Positions 12,176 through 23,405 of a DNA stretch of 64,000 bases are shown here, in pieces. Source of the DNA: Micrasema longulum (lineage: Eukaryota; Arthropoda; Insecta; Trichoptera; Brachycentridae); contig JAGVSM010004975.1 of the NCBI GenBank assembly GCA_022494885.1, positions 109,730-173,729 on the forward strand, written 5' to 3'. A program made the translations under genes and the position numbers. Each line of letters begins with the position of its first letter. The first letter of the stretch is position 1. The notes under the pieces are model-generated. The model saw only the letters and a program-made list of their open reading frames with translations. It made no database searches and was not told the origin of the DNA.

Positions 12176-12614
12176 GAATTGAACGTAGTTATGCAGAAAG
12201 CAGCCAGTCCACGATTTCGGGAAAATGAGATATTGATGTTATCGGGTGCAGTAAGGTCGATTCTATGTTTTGCTAAAACAGCCAGACCGCTCTCATATAA
12301 AAAACTGTATTAATCACCTCCGGAAAAAGGTGTCGATCACAAAAACTGCATTTCTCAATTTGCAGAAAACACCCACAAAACTAGAAAAATCTTATGGTAC
12401 TTTAAAAATCTTTTAAACTGGTCGAATACTCAATAAAATTATTGTTTGTAATATATAAAAAAAAAACTTATGTATTCATTGTTTATCGTTTGTTAAAGTC
12501 AAAAACATCCATACTATTGTGTAGATTTTATAATTCACTCTTTTCACAAAATGGCTATTATTTCAGTTTCACTTTTCTGTGGCTGGCTGCTTTCTGTATA
12601 ACTACGTTTAATTG
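12176..12614. repeat. Inverted repeat pair (32-bp arms)
   Basis: The arm at 12176-12207 (core CGTAGTTATGCAGAAAGCAG) recurs inverted at 12583-12614 (core CTGCTTTCTGTATAACTACG). The ~375 bp between the arms hold no recognised coding sequence. It may be the termini of a degenerate TIR element, but no clear target duplication was found. Confidence 0.5.
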
Positions 12615-12779
12615 TACGACGCTGAAAGTAAAAAGCTATATCCACCAAGCGACACAGTCACTTGTACCGCGAAATAAATCATATAAAGACTATACCCCCA
12701 AAATCACTCGCAAACGAGTGGAGGCGTATAAAAAAAAAAAAAAAAAGGCTATACCCGTGACATAATATTTACTAACAAT

Positions 12780-13640
12780 AATTTACTGAAACCAAATTTA
12801 AAAAAATTAAAAAATTAAAAGGTAAGTAGTTTAATAGTAAGTGAATAAATAAAATATTATTTCAATCGAATGTGAAAATATAAAAGCCAGAAGGAAAACA
12901 TTTCCTTGATATTAAAGGGATCAGATAACTTTCAAGTGGGATTGATTTATTGGTAAATCGTGCGACAGGGGAATATTCTGAAAGGGTGTTACAAAACACA
13001 GATAATATTTTCCAAAGAAGCTTTTAACGTGTATTTTCCCCACGGATAAGAAACACTCGTTGTCGAGAGGAACTTATAAACGATGACCGAAGAAATAATA
13101 TTGTTCGACGAGGAAGAAAATTGTAAAGGTAAATAATTACGACTGAGGCGCTAATTGTAGCTAATATATTATTTTTACGAATTGAAATATTTCCCCAGAC
13201 AGCTGAAAGCCGAATGTTGCGAGAAACTTATGAAAGAAACGCACAAAAGCAGCCGTCCGTTTGCGAAAGTCTTCTTTCATCGTGGAAGTCGGTTGATTGG
13301 ATTGGAGGAAAGTTATTTTTCAAAGGGCATAAAGGATATTGTTACGGAACTCCACAGGGAATAAAACATTCAAGAAATAAATATTCTGCACGGATCTCGG
13401 AAAATATCGAAATGATAATGATCAAAAATATCTGCGCGTTAGTGAGAGAAAAATAATTCACATTAGTACAAAATGGAGAGCTCAGAATAAGCGCGCAAAC
13501 ATTTTCTCGTTAGGGTGATGGATTAAAAGTCACGTAAGGTAAATAAGATATATTAGGCGAAAGAGAATGTAAAGTCAAACGAACATTTTTCTTTGGAGTT
13601 TAGATTTACTAATAAAAAGGGGTATTCTATTGAAAAAAAA
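12780..13640. other. AT-rich spacer without gene
   Basis: Two overlapping short plus frames near 13182-13456 show no recognisable domain and are not supported as genes. No other feature recognised. Confidence 0.4.
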
Positions 13641-13799
13641 AATTAAAATAAAAAAAAACGTGACAAAAGTCTCAGCTAAAGTGGTGGTGAAAACAGTTGA
13701 AAAAAAACTTTGAAAGTGTTTAAATTACTAAAGCTAGGTCCCAATAAGCCAAAAAAAATTATGTGTTAAAATTAATTTAATAACAAAAGTAGTTTTCAA

Positions 13800-14970
13800 T
13801 GAAGAACTTCAGTCCTACGGAAAATTGTATCCAAAAAATGTTTTCTTACGCGCGGTAAAAATTAGAGCATTAAATTATAGGGCAGTTTCTTTATAATTTA
13901 CGAAAAAATTATTTAAAAATATTTTAATAAAAACGAACTACTTTGAACGACGTCACTAGTTCGTATGAATCAACTAACGATAAGATAAAGCCAGCTTTCA
14001 TTGGAGACATCCATCGGTACAGTACTCGATCAAAAAACAATATATATATTGGATCTGTGAAGTCTACGAAGTTTGGTACTAGATCTTTACAATACATAGG
14101 TTTCAAGGAATTTAATAAATTGCCACAAAAATTTAAAGTACCTATTTCAAAATATAGAAACAGGACGTGCGAATTGAAGAATTATTTTTTTCCAGAAGTA
14201 CTTTGAATAAATAATGTTAGTTTATAGAGAATGCGCATCTTGAACATATACCTTTTAATATTTCACCGTTTTTGCTTGTATATGTAATTTTTAATACTAT
14301 TTAAATGTTATTTGTGTTTTTTTCTTTTTATATACTTTTTTTGGCTTGTATACATAATTTCAATTTTTTCAACGTTTTTGATAAAAAAAATTAACCTGTA
14401 TTGGGTGTGCGCATATTTTGTTAATTAAAAAAAAGATTTTATTTTGTACTAGTTCAGTATGTATATATACATCCATGTAATTTTTAAACTTTTTCAATTT
14501 TCTTTCCCAGATTGCATAATGTAAACATTATTTTGAATTTATTTCCATGCCTAGTATTCTGTTTATTCTGTTATTTTCAAGTATTTTTCATACCCTTTTT
14601 AATTTGTAGTATATCATAATTTTAATTTTTCTGCTTTTGTTAAATAATATTATAGTTTAAAATTTAAAAACGTCTCTAAAAAAATTATTATCTGTATGTC
14701 CCTAAATGAGTTTTTTTAAAAAAAACTCCTTGGGAATATTGTATATAATTATGTATAATATGTTTTCAATATAATAAAAAAATAAAAAATAAAAAAATAA
14801 AAAAATAAAGATAGCCGTGGAAGATTTCCGGTTTACTTGCCGTCAACGGACCAATCGACAGAACTGATCGAGAAGCGGAAGAGAATTTGAGAGTCACACG
14901 CGGAGTAATTTTAGAAATACAAAACTTTAAAAAATCCTAGCGCTGATGTCTTAAATGATTTTAAATATCT
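13800..14970 (+). repeat. Dispersed repeat family P4 interrupted by a LINE
   Basis: P4 text runs from about 13805 (GTTTTCTTACGCGCGG) to about 13992 (CGAACTACTTTGAACGACGT) and resumes at about 14812 (CCAATCGACAGAACTGATCG, then CACACGCGGAGTAATTTTAG) to about 14970. The two halves match the continuous copy at 36590-36860, so the intervening LINE (13993-14811) arrived later. Confidence 0.65.
13993..14811 (+). pseudogene. 5'-truncated LINE: reverse transcriptase C-terminus, 3' UTR, A-rich tail
   Basis: The plus frame reads YSTRSKNNIYIGSVKSTKF, GTRSLQYIGFKEFNKLPQKF and ends at about 14206. This is the usual C-terminal 'TRS..N.Y.P....FG.RS..Y.G...FN.LP' signature of CR1/L2/Jockey-like LINEs. About 600 bp of 3' UTR follow, ending in an AAATAAAA-rich tail at 14775-14808. 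It is embedded in a P4 repeat. No catalytic domain remains. Confidence 0.7.
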
Positions 14971-15878
14971 TGTTTAATAATCTATTAACTAATATATTAA
15001 AAAAAAAAAACAAATTTATTCGCTCACGCTTTAGGTATGTTTTTTTGGCATAGGTACTTAAATGAAGCATTTTCGATAAACAATTAATATTCCCGTTTTC
15101 TCCAGTTATATACTATTTTTTTGGTTTTAGGATATTAAAGGTATTGGTTATTATTTTTCAATTTATTTTTTGATAAAAAATAATTATTTTAGGATAGGTT
15201 ACGTGGGTAAACCGGAATGAAACAAAGAAACATGAAGAATTTGTAATTTAATAAGTAACATTTTACTGAAGCCTGTAGTTACTGTCAAGTCAAAAATAAA
15301 AGGTTTCCTTAAATTCCTTCACCAATTCGACTCAAGCTCGAGTGATCTTTATTTCAATTTGACTTACTTTTATTATTATAAATAAAATATTACCAAAGTA
15401 GAAGCGTTTCCAGAACAATAGAAAATATGCCACGGAATCGAAAATGTAATATGTTTTGTTTTGAGAAAAAGTCGCACCACAAAAACCCGACAAACGCGGG
15501 AATCACGAATATGTGGAAAAATGGAGAAACTAACAAAAAATATCGTGTTATAAAGCTGCTGATGCGAAAACAAAAAAAACAAGTTAAGACGAATTTACAT
15601 TTCGCTGTGCGTATTCTATTTACATTATTACGAAATGCGAGATCAGTTTGTATGTATTATGTTTATAAATGGCATAATTTTCCAAAAGGAAAATTAGCAT
15701 AGACAATGGATGAAAATATTATTATGATTTAGTCATGACACGGGCAACTCGAACGAATGAAAATGTTCGCTATCGTAAGAATAACATTTGAACGTGAAAG
15801 ACGAAGACGAACGCGGTTTGCTGCATGCTACGACTTTATTCTTATTAATTCTACTTTCATTACAAGAGTGTATGGTGT
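14971..15878. other. AT-rich spacer without gene
   Basis: The 91-codon plus frame at 15427-15702 is lysine-rich and shows no domain; I do not call it a gene. Nothing else is recognised. Confidence 0.4.
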
Positions 15879-15936
15879 AATAGTTTTAGTTTGATAATGT
15901 CCTAACAAGACGAAACCCGTCACATTATACACTATT
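15879..15936 (+). ncRNA. Hammerhead-ribozyme-like motif (degenerate)
   Basis: Core CCTAACAAGACGAAACCCGT at 15901-15920, followed by C. It keeps the GAAAC..GUC part of a hammerhead core, but has CUAACAA where CUGANGA is needed and almost no stem II. It is flanked by a complementary helix (ATAATGT 15894-15900 with ACATTAT 15922-15928) and an outer one (AATAGT 15879-15884 with ACTATT 15931-15936). As written it should be inactive; it probably marks the end of an old retroelement. Confidence 0.3.
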
Positions 15937-16309
15937 GTACGTCAAAAAGATAAAAGTAGAATTCAATCCAATAAAAGTATTTTATTTTGGATCTTACCAA
16001 ATTTTAATTTGGAATTCTACCAATTATCAGCATTCACAATAAATTTTATTTAACTTTTTGTACAATATTATTATTGATTTTATTTAACTTTATGTTCAAA
16101 ATATTTATTGTACATTAGCGAGCTTATTGCCAAATAGAAATTTCTTCCAACCAACCAATGAATTGAAAGTTTTTTTAAGTCAAGTTACAGAACATATTTA
16201 ACAGAAAAAAAGCTAAGGATATGTATATAAAAATAGAAATAAATGTATTTATGAAAAATTATCGTAAATCAATACTATTACTCAAAAAGAAAGAAGGAGA
16301 TATTGAGGA

Positions 16310-16915
16310 AGAGAAGGGAGATGTTTCTTCAGACGTGATTTAAACAGAAATACTCTAGTAACATCATGGATGGGAGATTATTCCACAGTCGAGCCGCATG
16401 GACACTATATGAGTTGGAGAAGAAAGAGGAATTGTGGATGGGTATTAAGAGAGTGTCTTGAGAATTAGAACGAAGAGGTAAACCATTAACTGATAAGCGT
16501 TGACATTTTTGCGGAGGTATATAGGAGCGTTAGGACTATGAAGTACATTGAACAGAAGTACATATTACCAAATGGCATTTATTTTACCCAACCGAGAAAA
16601 TAAAAGGTGTTAACAATTTCTCGAATAATATGTTTTTACGTAAGTGAATCGGCCCAAAATCATTTTTATGATCAACAGTTCGAAAATACTTTTGCCGACT
16701 GATAAGCGTTGAAATTTTTGCGAAGGTATATAGGAGCGTTAGGTCTATGAAATACATTGAACAGAAGTGCACATAACCAAATGGCATTTATTTTACCCAA
16801 CCGAGAAAATAAAAGGTGTTAACAATTTCTCGAATAATGCGTCTTTACGTAAGTGAATCGTCCCAAAATCATTTTCATGATCAACAATCCGAAAATATTT
16901 TTGCCGGACAGTTTT
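16310..16915 (-). pseudogene. LINE C-terminal fragment carrying a 209-bp tandem duplication
   Basis: The minus frame reads CQRLSVNGLPLRSNSQDTLL, IPIHNSSFFSNSYSVHAA and RLWNNLPS, a usual LINE reverse-transcriptase C-terminus. The preceding segment is duplicated head to tail: 16490-16698 and 16699-16907, each starting CTGATAAGCGTTG and containing TTTTACCCAACCGAGAAAAT. The duplication occurred within the element and precludes a normal protein. Confidence 0.65.
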
Positions 16916-17254
16916 ACTTTTCATATATTTATTTTTTCTTAGACTGTCGACCGCCGTTTTCATAAATCATTTTTTTACATGAAATATTATGTAATTTATA
17001 TTTTAGTAACGAATTGAAAAAAATATAAATAATTCGGAAGTTTATTTGGTGTGTTGGTTATATTGGTGGCTGGTCGATGTGGAAAAAACGCCTGTTGCTT
17101 GCAAATGAAAAAAGGACAAACTTTAAAAAAATATCATTTACCGTAGAACTTGCGAACGACTAACTTATCTAGTTTTAAAAATACCTATACCAAGGCGTGT
17201 TCGCTTTTATTAGTATTATTTGCCATAAGATTATCATTTAGCCCAATCGCACGC

Positions 17255-17395
17255 TAGAAGATATAAATGTCATATCAAATCACTATAGCGTGTTCTAATA
17301 TGGTTGTCAGTTAGTGTTTCCCGGTTACGATTCGAAGTGTGTGGTTGGTAGCAGACAGACAGACGCTGGGGCTGACGCTGTATAGGCTACCGGGG
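17255..17395 (+). promoter_or_regulatory. Possible promoter and noncoding first exon
   Basis: A TATAAAT (about 17260) lies about 45 bp upstream of an arthropod-type initiator TCAGT at 17307-17311, followed by a GC-richer stretch ending in a donor-like GGGGTGAGGAAG near 17392. No coding frame is attached and the TATA-to-initiator distance is long. Weak evidence; it could also be chance. Confidence 0.2.
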
Positions 17396-17671
17396 TGAGG
17401 AAGATAATAATCGTCTGACAATGGTCTACGTAGGCACTCGAGAACCCCAAGGCCCGCGCGTTGGGTTGAAATGTCTAATTATTATTTTACAGAGACAGTG
17501 CTATAAAACGTCAAAAAAGAACATTCTTAGTACTTTTAGACCGTAAAAAGAAACTTAATGTACCTAATAACAAAAAAAAATCATAAAACATGTAGGTACA
17601 ACGTAGTCTATTAAAATAATTACATGTTAACGAAATAAATTAATATTTTATTGACTTTTCTTGATAAAATT

Positions 17672-17930
17672 TCATCATCACCATTCGCTTTCCGCATTTA
17701 ATGGTGCATTGGGCACTGCACCTACCGCGGCGTATCTTTATTATTTTTTGTACATGAAGGTGAGATGGTCAGTCTTACGCTTCAGGTGCCAGTCCAGAGA
17801 CTGTGAAATATTTTGTGTAAAAACACTGTTTTTTAAATGATAAATATTTCATGTTAGCCATGTCGGGAAGCGAATCCCGAGACCTCTTGCATGGTAGGGA
17901 AACGCGCTGAATATAACCACGAGACGGACC
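17672..17930 (-). mobile_element. tRNA-derived SINE, family S1, near full length
   Basis: On the minus strand: tRNA-like head (B box as GGGATTCGCTTCCCGAC near 17865), body with CAGTCTCTGGACTGGCACC, and the 3' end TGATGATGAA. The 3' part has the family's conserved GCGGAAAG..GAATGATGATG. Sister copies lie at 20541, 21047, 28844, 35751, 36936, 42494, 49476 and 49898. Confidence 0.8.
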
Positions 17931-18870
17931 GGTTAAAATTAGGGCCTTTATTATTATGTGTAATTTTCAATTGATTAATGAGGACGCGAACAAATATAGG
18001 GGAGAAACGTTTTTTTTTTTATCAGGGTTTTCAATTTTAAAGGGAACGAGTTTATAAGGACGCATTCGAAAGAAATATCAAGACGAAAATTATAAACGAG
18101 CCCTAAAAAATAAAACGCATATTGAGGATTTTTAATTTTTATAAATACAAATAAATATTTAAATTTATCAAGATCACTGTTTTCCGGGAAATCTGGCCCG
18201 TGAAAACTGTCCCAACTTTAACTTCCGCTAGTCAAAATGATTTAATATGCGTCGTTAATCGCTGCTATATTACAGCTAGGTAAATATTACTTTTAACTCC
18301 CACAAGAGGTTAAGGATTACATTTCCTGACTATTTTAATTGATTGGAATAATAATAAATAATAATATTAATACCAAAGGTAATATATTCTATAAACGGAG
18401 GACTAAAACCATACAAAGATAAAAATTGAAACATAAATATATATCAATATGATATTAAAAAGATATAATAAATTGGATAGCGATAAGTAGGTATTATAAA
18501 TAATATTATATAAATAAAATTTAAAAAAAACGACGATATAAAAAAATCCATAAACACTTTTTTAAAAAAGGTTTTATAAACGTATTTTAAGGCTCTTCAG
18601 TTTTACGTCTAATCAGCGCACACATAAAATAGCTTAAATAAAAACAGGCATTTTCTGGTTTTAATAAATTAATATTTAATTATGTTTTGATTTGCAACTA
18701 AAAATGACTAAAAACTGAAAGCCTAATGAAGAAACCATTGAAAGCCTAAAAAAGGCATGGCTGAGATTCAACAACTACACTAAGAATAATTGTGCACATT
18801 ACCATATTTACAGTGTGGAGGATACATCAATAGTGTTTAGAAGTGTCGGAAAAATAAAAATGTAACAATC
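17931..18870. other. AT-rich spacer without gene
   Basis: No coding, RNA or repeat signal recognised apart from poly-A/T runs. Confidence 0.4.
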
Positions 18871-19420
18871 TACCATCTTGTTTTCTCTCAATATATTATT
18901 TTTACCACAAGCAGCTAGTGATGCGTCAAATACGATTCGAGAACGCGTGAAAATGACAATTATTTCAAAATTCGAATTTCGGCTACGACCACGCCACGAC
19001 TGCGTAGCGCGGACCAGGCTGGGAAACTCGCGGGAATATACTGGACCATACGAAATGCCACACGGGAGATCCGCACTAAGAAAGGAATCGAAGAAAGTAC
19101 CTAGCCACGTGACCAAAAGTAAAGACTTCGTTAATAAAAGGTTCACGTATTACGTAATCGAATTCAACCCTTTCTACTTCTTCCCCAAACTTGAGATACG
19201 GGGCTTAAGTGAATCCGCGCGACTGGTGCTCATGCTGAATGGAAATGGATCGAGGGTAGGAAAAGTGGGCGGAGGAAATTCGATGACGTCAGAGTTTTCT
19301 TATATCCGCGCGTGCGCAATGCGCGTCGAGAAAGTCGAAGGCGCGCCTCGACAGGATTTTGGGACGAAAAAACAGACAAAATTAATGGGGAAGTTTAAAC
19401 GCTTTTCCAATAATTTCTAG
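18871..19420. promoter_or_regulatory. CpG-rich, promoter-like block
   Basis: Conspicuously richer in GC and CpG than its surroundings. Sites seen: GTGGGCGG (19265-19272, Sp/KLF type), a perfect CRE TGACGTCA (19284-19291) and TGCGCAATGCGC (19313-19324, NRF1-like). Read on the minus strand, a TATAAG lies just downstream of the NRF1-like site, and a start codon follows near 19235 with a 16-codon frame. Open frames here (180 codons on plus, 112 on minus) have no recognisable domain and probably reflect base composition. It lies on the 3' side of the last ORP exon seen, so it could be an internal promoter for a short ORP isoform or the promoter of an unseen gene. Both are inference. Confidence 0.45.
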
Positions 19421-19429
19421 GTACTTTCT

Positions 19430-20540
19430 AAACTAAGTACACAGTGGGTGAGGACCACGAGGACACATATATTGATCGCAGTGTCCGGTCTTTAATAAAT
19501 ACATCAAGTAATAGTCTAAAAAAAATACACACAATAAACCATAGAATTAACAATAAACTTAACTTGGATATCTCAATAGCGACGGAGATTTTTTAAAAGG
19601 AAATAAATAAGTTTAGGCATTTACATGGTTTGTGACTTTTTGAATTGTTGTTTTTAACGAGCCAGTGAAGGTTATAAACCATGTAAATTGTCTGGACTTA
19701 CACGATTTCTTCTTGTTATTTTTCTATTATTATTAAGATATACACATCGATAGGGACGAGGTTGTCAATTTTTTAAATGTTCGAGATTAGCATTTAGCAA
19801 AAATTTACAAATCTGATTTCCTTCCATACTTTAACTTTTATTTGCTTTTTACATATTTTTATGTTTTTTCATTATGTATTTTTGTATTATTTAATTTAGT
19901 AGTAGGCGTATGATTTATTGCTCCTATTTCTTATATTTCTAACTAAAGTATTAAGCGAGTTTCTAGAAAACATATCTCAATTATCATTTCAATTATGTTT
20001 TTATAAATATATTCTTTTTCTGTTGATTTCAATGATACTCTTATTTCGTTTTTTTTAATACTACTATATTTTACTATTATTTTTGTTGATTTTAATGATA
20101 CCATTATTTTGTATATTTGATTATGTGTGATTCTTAATTTGTATAATTTATCTTATTTGCATTGTATTCTTTAGAATTTTATTATTCATACATTTTTTTC
20201 TAGTTTGTTATTCTATTGCATCACATGTCATTATAATTTAATCTAATTAATTATACTATGTATTTTTATTTTTATTTATTGTGGCTTGACATGGGCATAG
20301 CCTAAAAAGCCTTAAGTTCATTAATATTTAAACAAGTGTAATTTTGAATGAATAAATGAATATTCACCTGAATAAAATCAGTTCAATAAATCCAGTATTT
20401 GGCTACAAAGATTTGGATTATAATGAAAACATCAGGAACTATATATTTATTATCGATACGGACATTATTATTCATGGTGGAATAGTATAATAATAATTGA
20501 ATGTGTATGTAGAAAGATAAGTTAAAATAATTTTCAATTG
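19430..20540. other. AT-rich spacer without gene
   Basis: Only low-complexity AT/T-rich sequence and short frames; no feature recognised. Confidence 0.4.
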
Positions 20541-20807
20541 TCATCATCATCATCATTCCCTTTCCGAACCAAATGGTGCATAAGGCACTGCATCGGTACA
20601 CCAATTGCAACGTAGCTTGATCATTTTTTTTACATGAAGGTAAGATGATCAGTTTTACGCTTCCGGTACCAGTCCAGGGACTATGAAATATTCTAGTGTA
20701 AAAACACCCTCTAAAATAAATATTTCATTTCGACCATGTCGGGAATCGAACCCGAGACCTCTTGCATGGTAGGCAAACGCGCTGACCATTACACCATGCG
20801 GCCTCGT
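20541..20807 (-). mobile_element. tRNA-derived SINE, family S1, full length
   Basis: Minus strand: GAGGCCGCATGGTGTAATGG head, B box GGGTTCGATTCCCGAC near 20745, body with CCCTGGACTGGTACCGG, ending GGAAAGGGAATGATGATG. It ends in a (ATG)n-type tail at 20541-20553. The tRNA head is well preserved; the source tRNA was not determined. Confidence 0.85.
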
Positions 20808-20827
20808 CTATAAAGTAAAATCTATTT

Positions 20828-21000
20828 TTCTGTACGGCAATGTGTATATTTGTGAAAAAAGTACCTTCTTCAATAACTTGTAATTTAACATGTTTTAAAT
20901 ATGTATATATATATATATTGACACATATTTAAAACATGTTAAATTACAAGTTACTGAAGAAGGTACTTTTTTTTACAAATATACACATTGCTGTACAGAA
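20828..21000. mobile_element. Palindromic MITE between two SINEs
   Basis: A nearly perfect inverted repeat: TTCTGTACGGCAATGTGTAT at the left, ATACACATTGCTGTACAGAA at the right, with arms of about 80 bp meeting at a TA-repeat centre (20904-20920). No coding sequence. It sits in the gap between an inverted pair of S1 SINEs (20541-20807 minus and 21047-21228 plus). Confidence 0.8.
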
Positions 21001-21046
21001 ATATATGTATATATATATGAACATTGTATTTTAATTACATTTTTTT

Positions 21047-21228
21047 ATGAAATATTTATTTACAAAGGTCTTTTCATACCGGAATATTTCATAATCCCTG
21101 GACTGAAGCGTAAGACTGATCATCCTACCTTCATGTAACAAAAATGATCAAGATACGCTGCGATTGGTATACCGATGCAGTGCCCTATGCACCATTAGGT
21201 GCGGAAAGTGAATGATGATGATGATTCA
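21047..21228 (+). mobile_element. SINE family S1, 5'-truncated
   Basis: Matches the S1 body from AAATATTTATTTACAAAG through GATCAAGATACGCTGCGATT to the ATGATGATGATG tail. The tRNA-like head is missing. Confidence 0.75.
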
Positions 21229-21739
21229 TGAAAAGTGCGTTTTTTTCTATACATAAAATGTCCTAAAGTTCATACATTTATTTAAACAAAGTGTTGTCAA
21301 AAAAAGTTTTTCTTTATTTTTCAAACTCTATATTTCTGTCACAAATCACGTTTTGAATGTTTGCTTATCAAACATGTAAGTAATAGTGTCAAAATAAATT
21401 AATATTATATTACGTTGTCTATGTCACACAAAATCAGGTAGCTTTTACGCAGAAAATTCTTTACAAAAAATATTAAATAGCAGTTTTTTAAGATGTATAT
21501 ACTCTGAGGACGAAAATGATAAACATTTAAAATTTTGGAATGAAAAAAATTAGTCTTCTTTTTATAAATTTTACATGCAGAATGTTTTAACAAAAAAACA
21601 CAATGTTGCATATTGCGGTAATGCTTAATAAACTCAAGAAAAAATGCGTAAAAAATACGATTGTCATATTTATTTTGTGTTGAACTAAAATCACTCCAAA
21701 ATAATTAACTAGTAGAAATTGACATTTATTTTTAGGCGC

Positions 21740-21995
21740 TGCCTAGCAGGCCAAATAATTCAGCCAGATCAATTTCACCCACATGAATAAAGGTTTCAGC
21801 TCTTTTACTTTAGAGAGTCAACATATGGAAGAGACGAAAAATATGTATATTCAAACATAGGCAGAATGGTGAATGTTACTGAGTTTGTAAAGCGAGGACT
21901 TAAACCAGCCAATGACAGATCATAATCCCTGTAAATGTAAATGTCTAGATTTCCATACGCCCTTCTCGAAAATATTTTCTCCTTGTTGCAATAAA
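21740..21995 (-). repeat. Dispersed repeat family P2, one-ended copy
   Basis: The minus strand contains TCTAGACATTTACATTTACA, TCATTGGCTGGTTTAAG, CATTCACCATTCTGCC and GAGCTGAAACCTTTATTCAT, the order seen in the other P2 copies. There is no coding sequence. Confidence 0.6.
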
Positions 21996-22020
21996 TCGCA
22001 CCCCCAGAAGTACACTGTCG

Positions 22021-22270
22021 TAAAACTAGGGTTTCCTAGGACAGCGGTGCCCGTATTTTAACGGCCGTAGTGAAACGGTGATGCAGTGGACAGCCGTCGT
22101 AACGTCGACTAGAGAGTGGTTTCCTAGGAAAACGGTGTTAAATGGTGTTGATAATACCGTTTTCCTAGAAAACCACACTCTAGTCACCGTTACGACGGCT
22201 GTCCACTGCATCACCGTTCACTACGGCCGTTAAAATACGGGCACCGCTGTCCTAGGAAACCCTAGCTTAA
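22021..22270. mobile_element. Palindromic MITE, family P1, copy B
   Basis: 250 bp. Arms start TAAAACTAGGGTTTCC and end GGAAACCCTAGCTTAA, and the two halves are complementary almost throughout (GGCCGTAGTGAA, GCAGTGGACAGCCGTCGTAA). The open frame on the minus strand here is an artefact of the palindrome. Confidence 0.9.
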
Positions 22271-23405
22271 GTCTAAATTTGTCTGTTTTGAGTTATGAAT
22301 GCAGTTTAACCACTTTTTTTTCTCTTTCTCAGGAGAGCACTCATGAATCTTTATGATTTAAAAAAAAAGAAATGCAACAAACTTTAGTATTCTTTGACAT
22401 CAATTCAGTAAAATCTAGAGACGAACACAGTAGTAATTATGATGTTACAGTATTCTTTTCATATTTTAACAGTCAAATGAGAAAATACCACAAAAATACT
22501 GGGCATTATAGGTTCATTGTTTTAGGTCCTGACTAGCTAGGAATTCCCTGTGTTTAGGCAGGAATTTTTTTGTTACATGTGTTTTTCGGTGAATGATGCT
22601 TAAACTATTAAAATCAAAAAAAATAATTTGAAAACATGAAACATTTATAATTACTAAACACACCAATAATAAGAAAACTTTAAACATAAAAATAATCTTC
22701 GACATATACCATACCAATCTTTTTATATAATTCTTTTGTACGTGTGATGTCACTGAACTCCTAAATGGCTTAACTGATTTACGCGCGGTTTTCAGCAAAG
22801 TGTAGATCTTTGCGCTGCGCGTGTTCGTAGATATTAAGATATGCAATTGAATCTTTAAAAAAAAGTTAGAAGCATAAATCTATTTTTCATTGACCTACCA
22901 GGGTTGCATTCAACGAGAATGCATATATGCACGTTTTTAAGTGTTAGAAAAAAGTTTATTTTTGGATGTTTATAAACCACATTCGCTTTTTATGGATCCC
23001 AATCAGATTCTTTCCTTATATTTCTTATAATTTCTTCCCATTTTTGGTAATACTAAAATAATATTAACTGACATTCAATACATTTTCGAAAATCGCATTC
23101 ATGAATAAAGTGCACTCCTGCTGGTGAGAAGAGCCAAATTAGACATTTGAGAAAAGAATTCTATATTTGAAAATGAATTATTTTATATTTTGGAATTCAA
23201 CAAGTACCTAGGTACGTACTTAAATTCATTGTTTGAATATTAATAATTTTTTGTTTTGGAATTTAACTATATGCAAGTACCTAGATACCTACTTATCGAT
23301 GAAAAGTTTTTTTCCAAGCTAATAGCAGGCAAGCCAATGTTTGCACAGGACAACGTCTGTCGGGTCTGCTAGTAATAATATAAAATTCAAACATAAATAT
23401 TGTGT
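22271..23405. other. Intergenic, one TE end
   Basis: Mostly AT-rich. A short block at about 23330-23375 (GGACAACGTCTGTCGGGTCT then GCTAGT) looks like the end of a dispersed transposon common in insects. Nothing else is recognised. Confidence 0.4.

Noticed and set aside
13182..13456. Overlapping 60- and 80-codon plus frames
   Set aside because: No domain, no splice support, no similarity recognised.
18878..19420. 180-codon plus-strand open frame
   Set aside because: No recognisable domain, and it coincides with a CpG-rich block where stop codons are scarce. An opposite-strand frame of 112 codons has the same weakness.
19610..19690. P2 repeat copy near TTAGGCATTTACATGG
   Set aside because: Only about 15 bases match; the following conserved blocks are missing.
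22026..22214. 62-codon frame in the P1 palindrome
   Set aside because: It results from the foldback structure; the other P1 copies do not conserve it.
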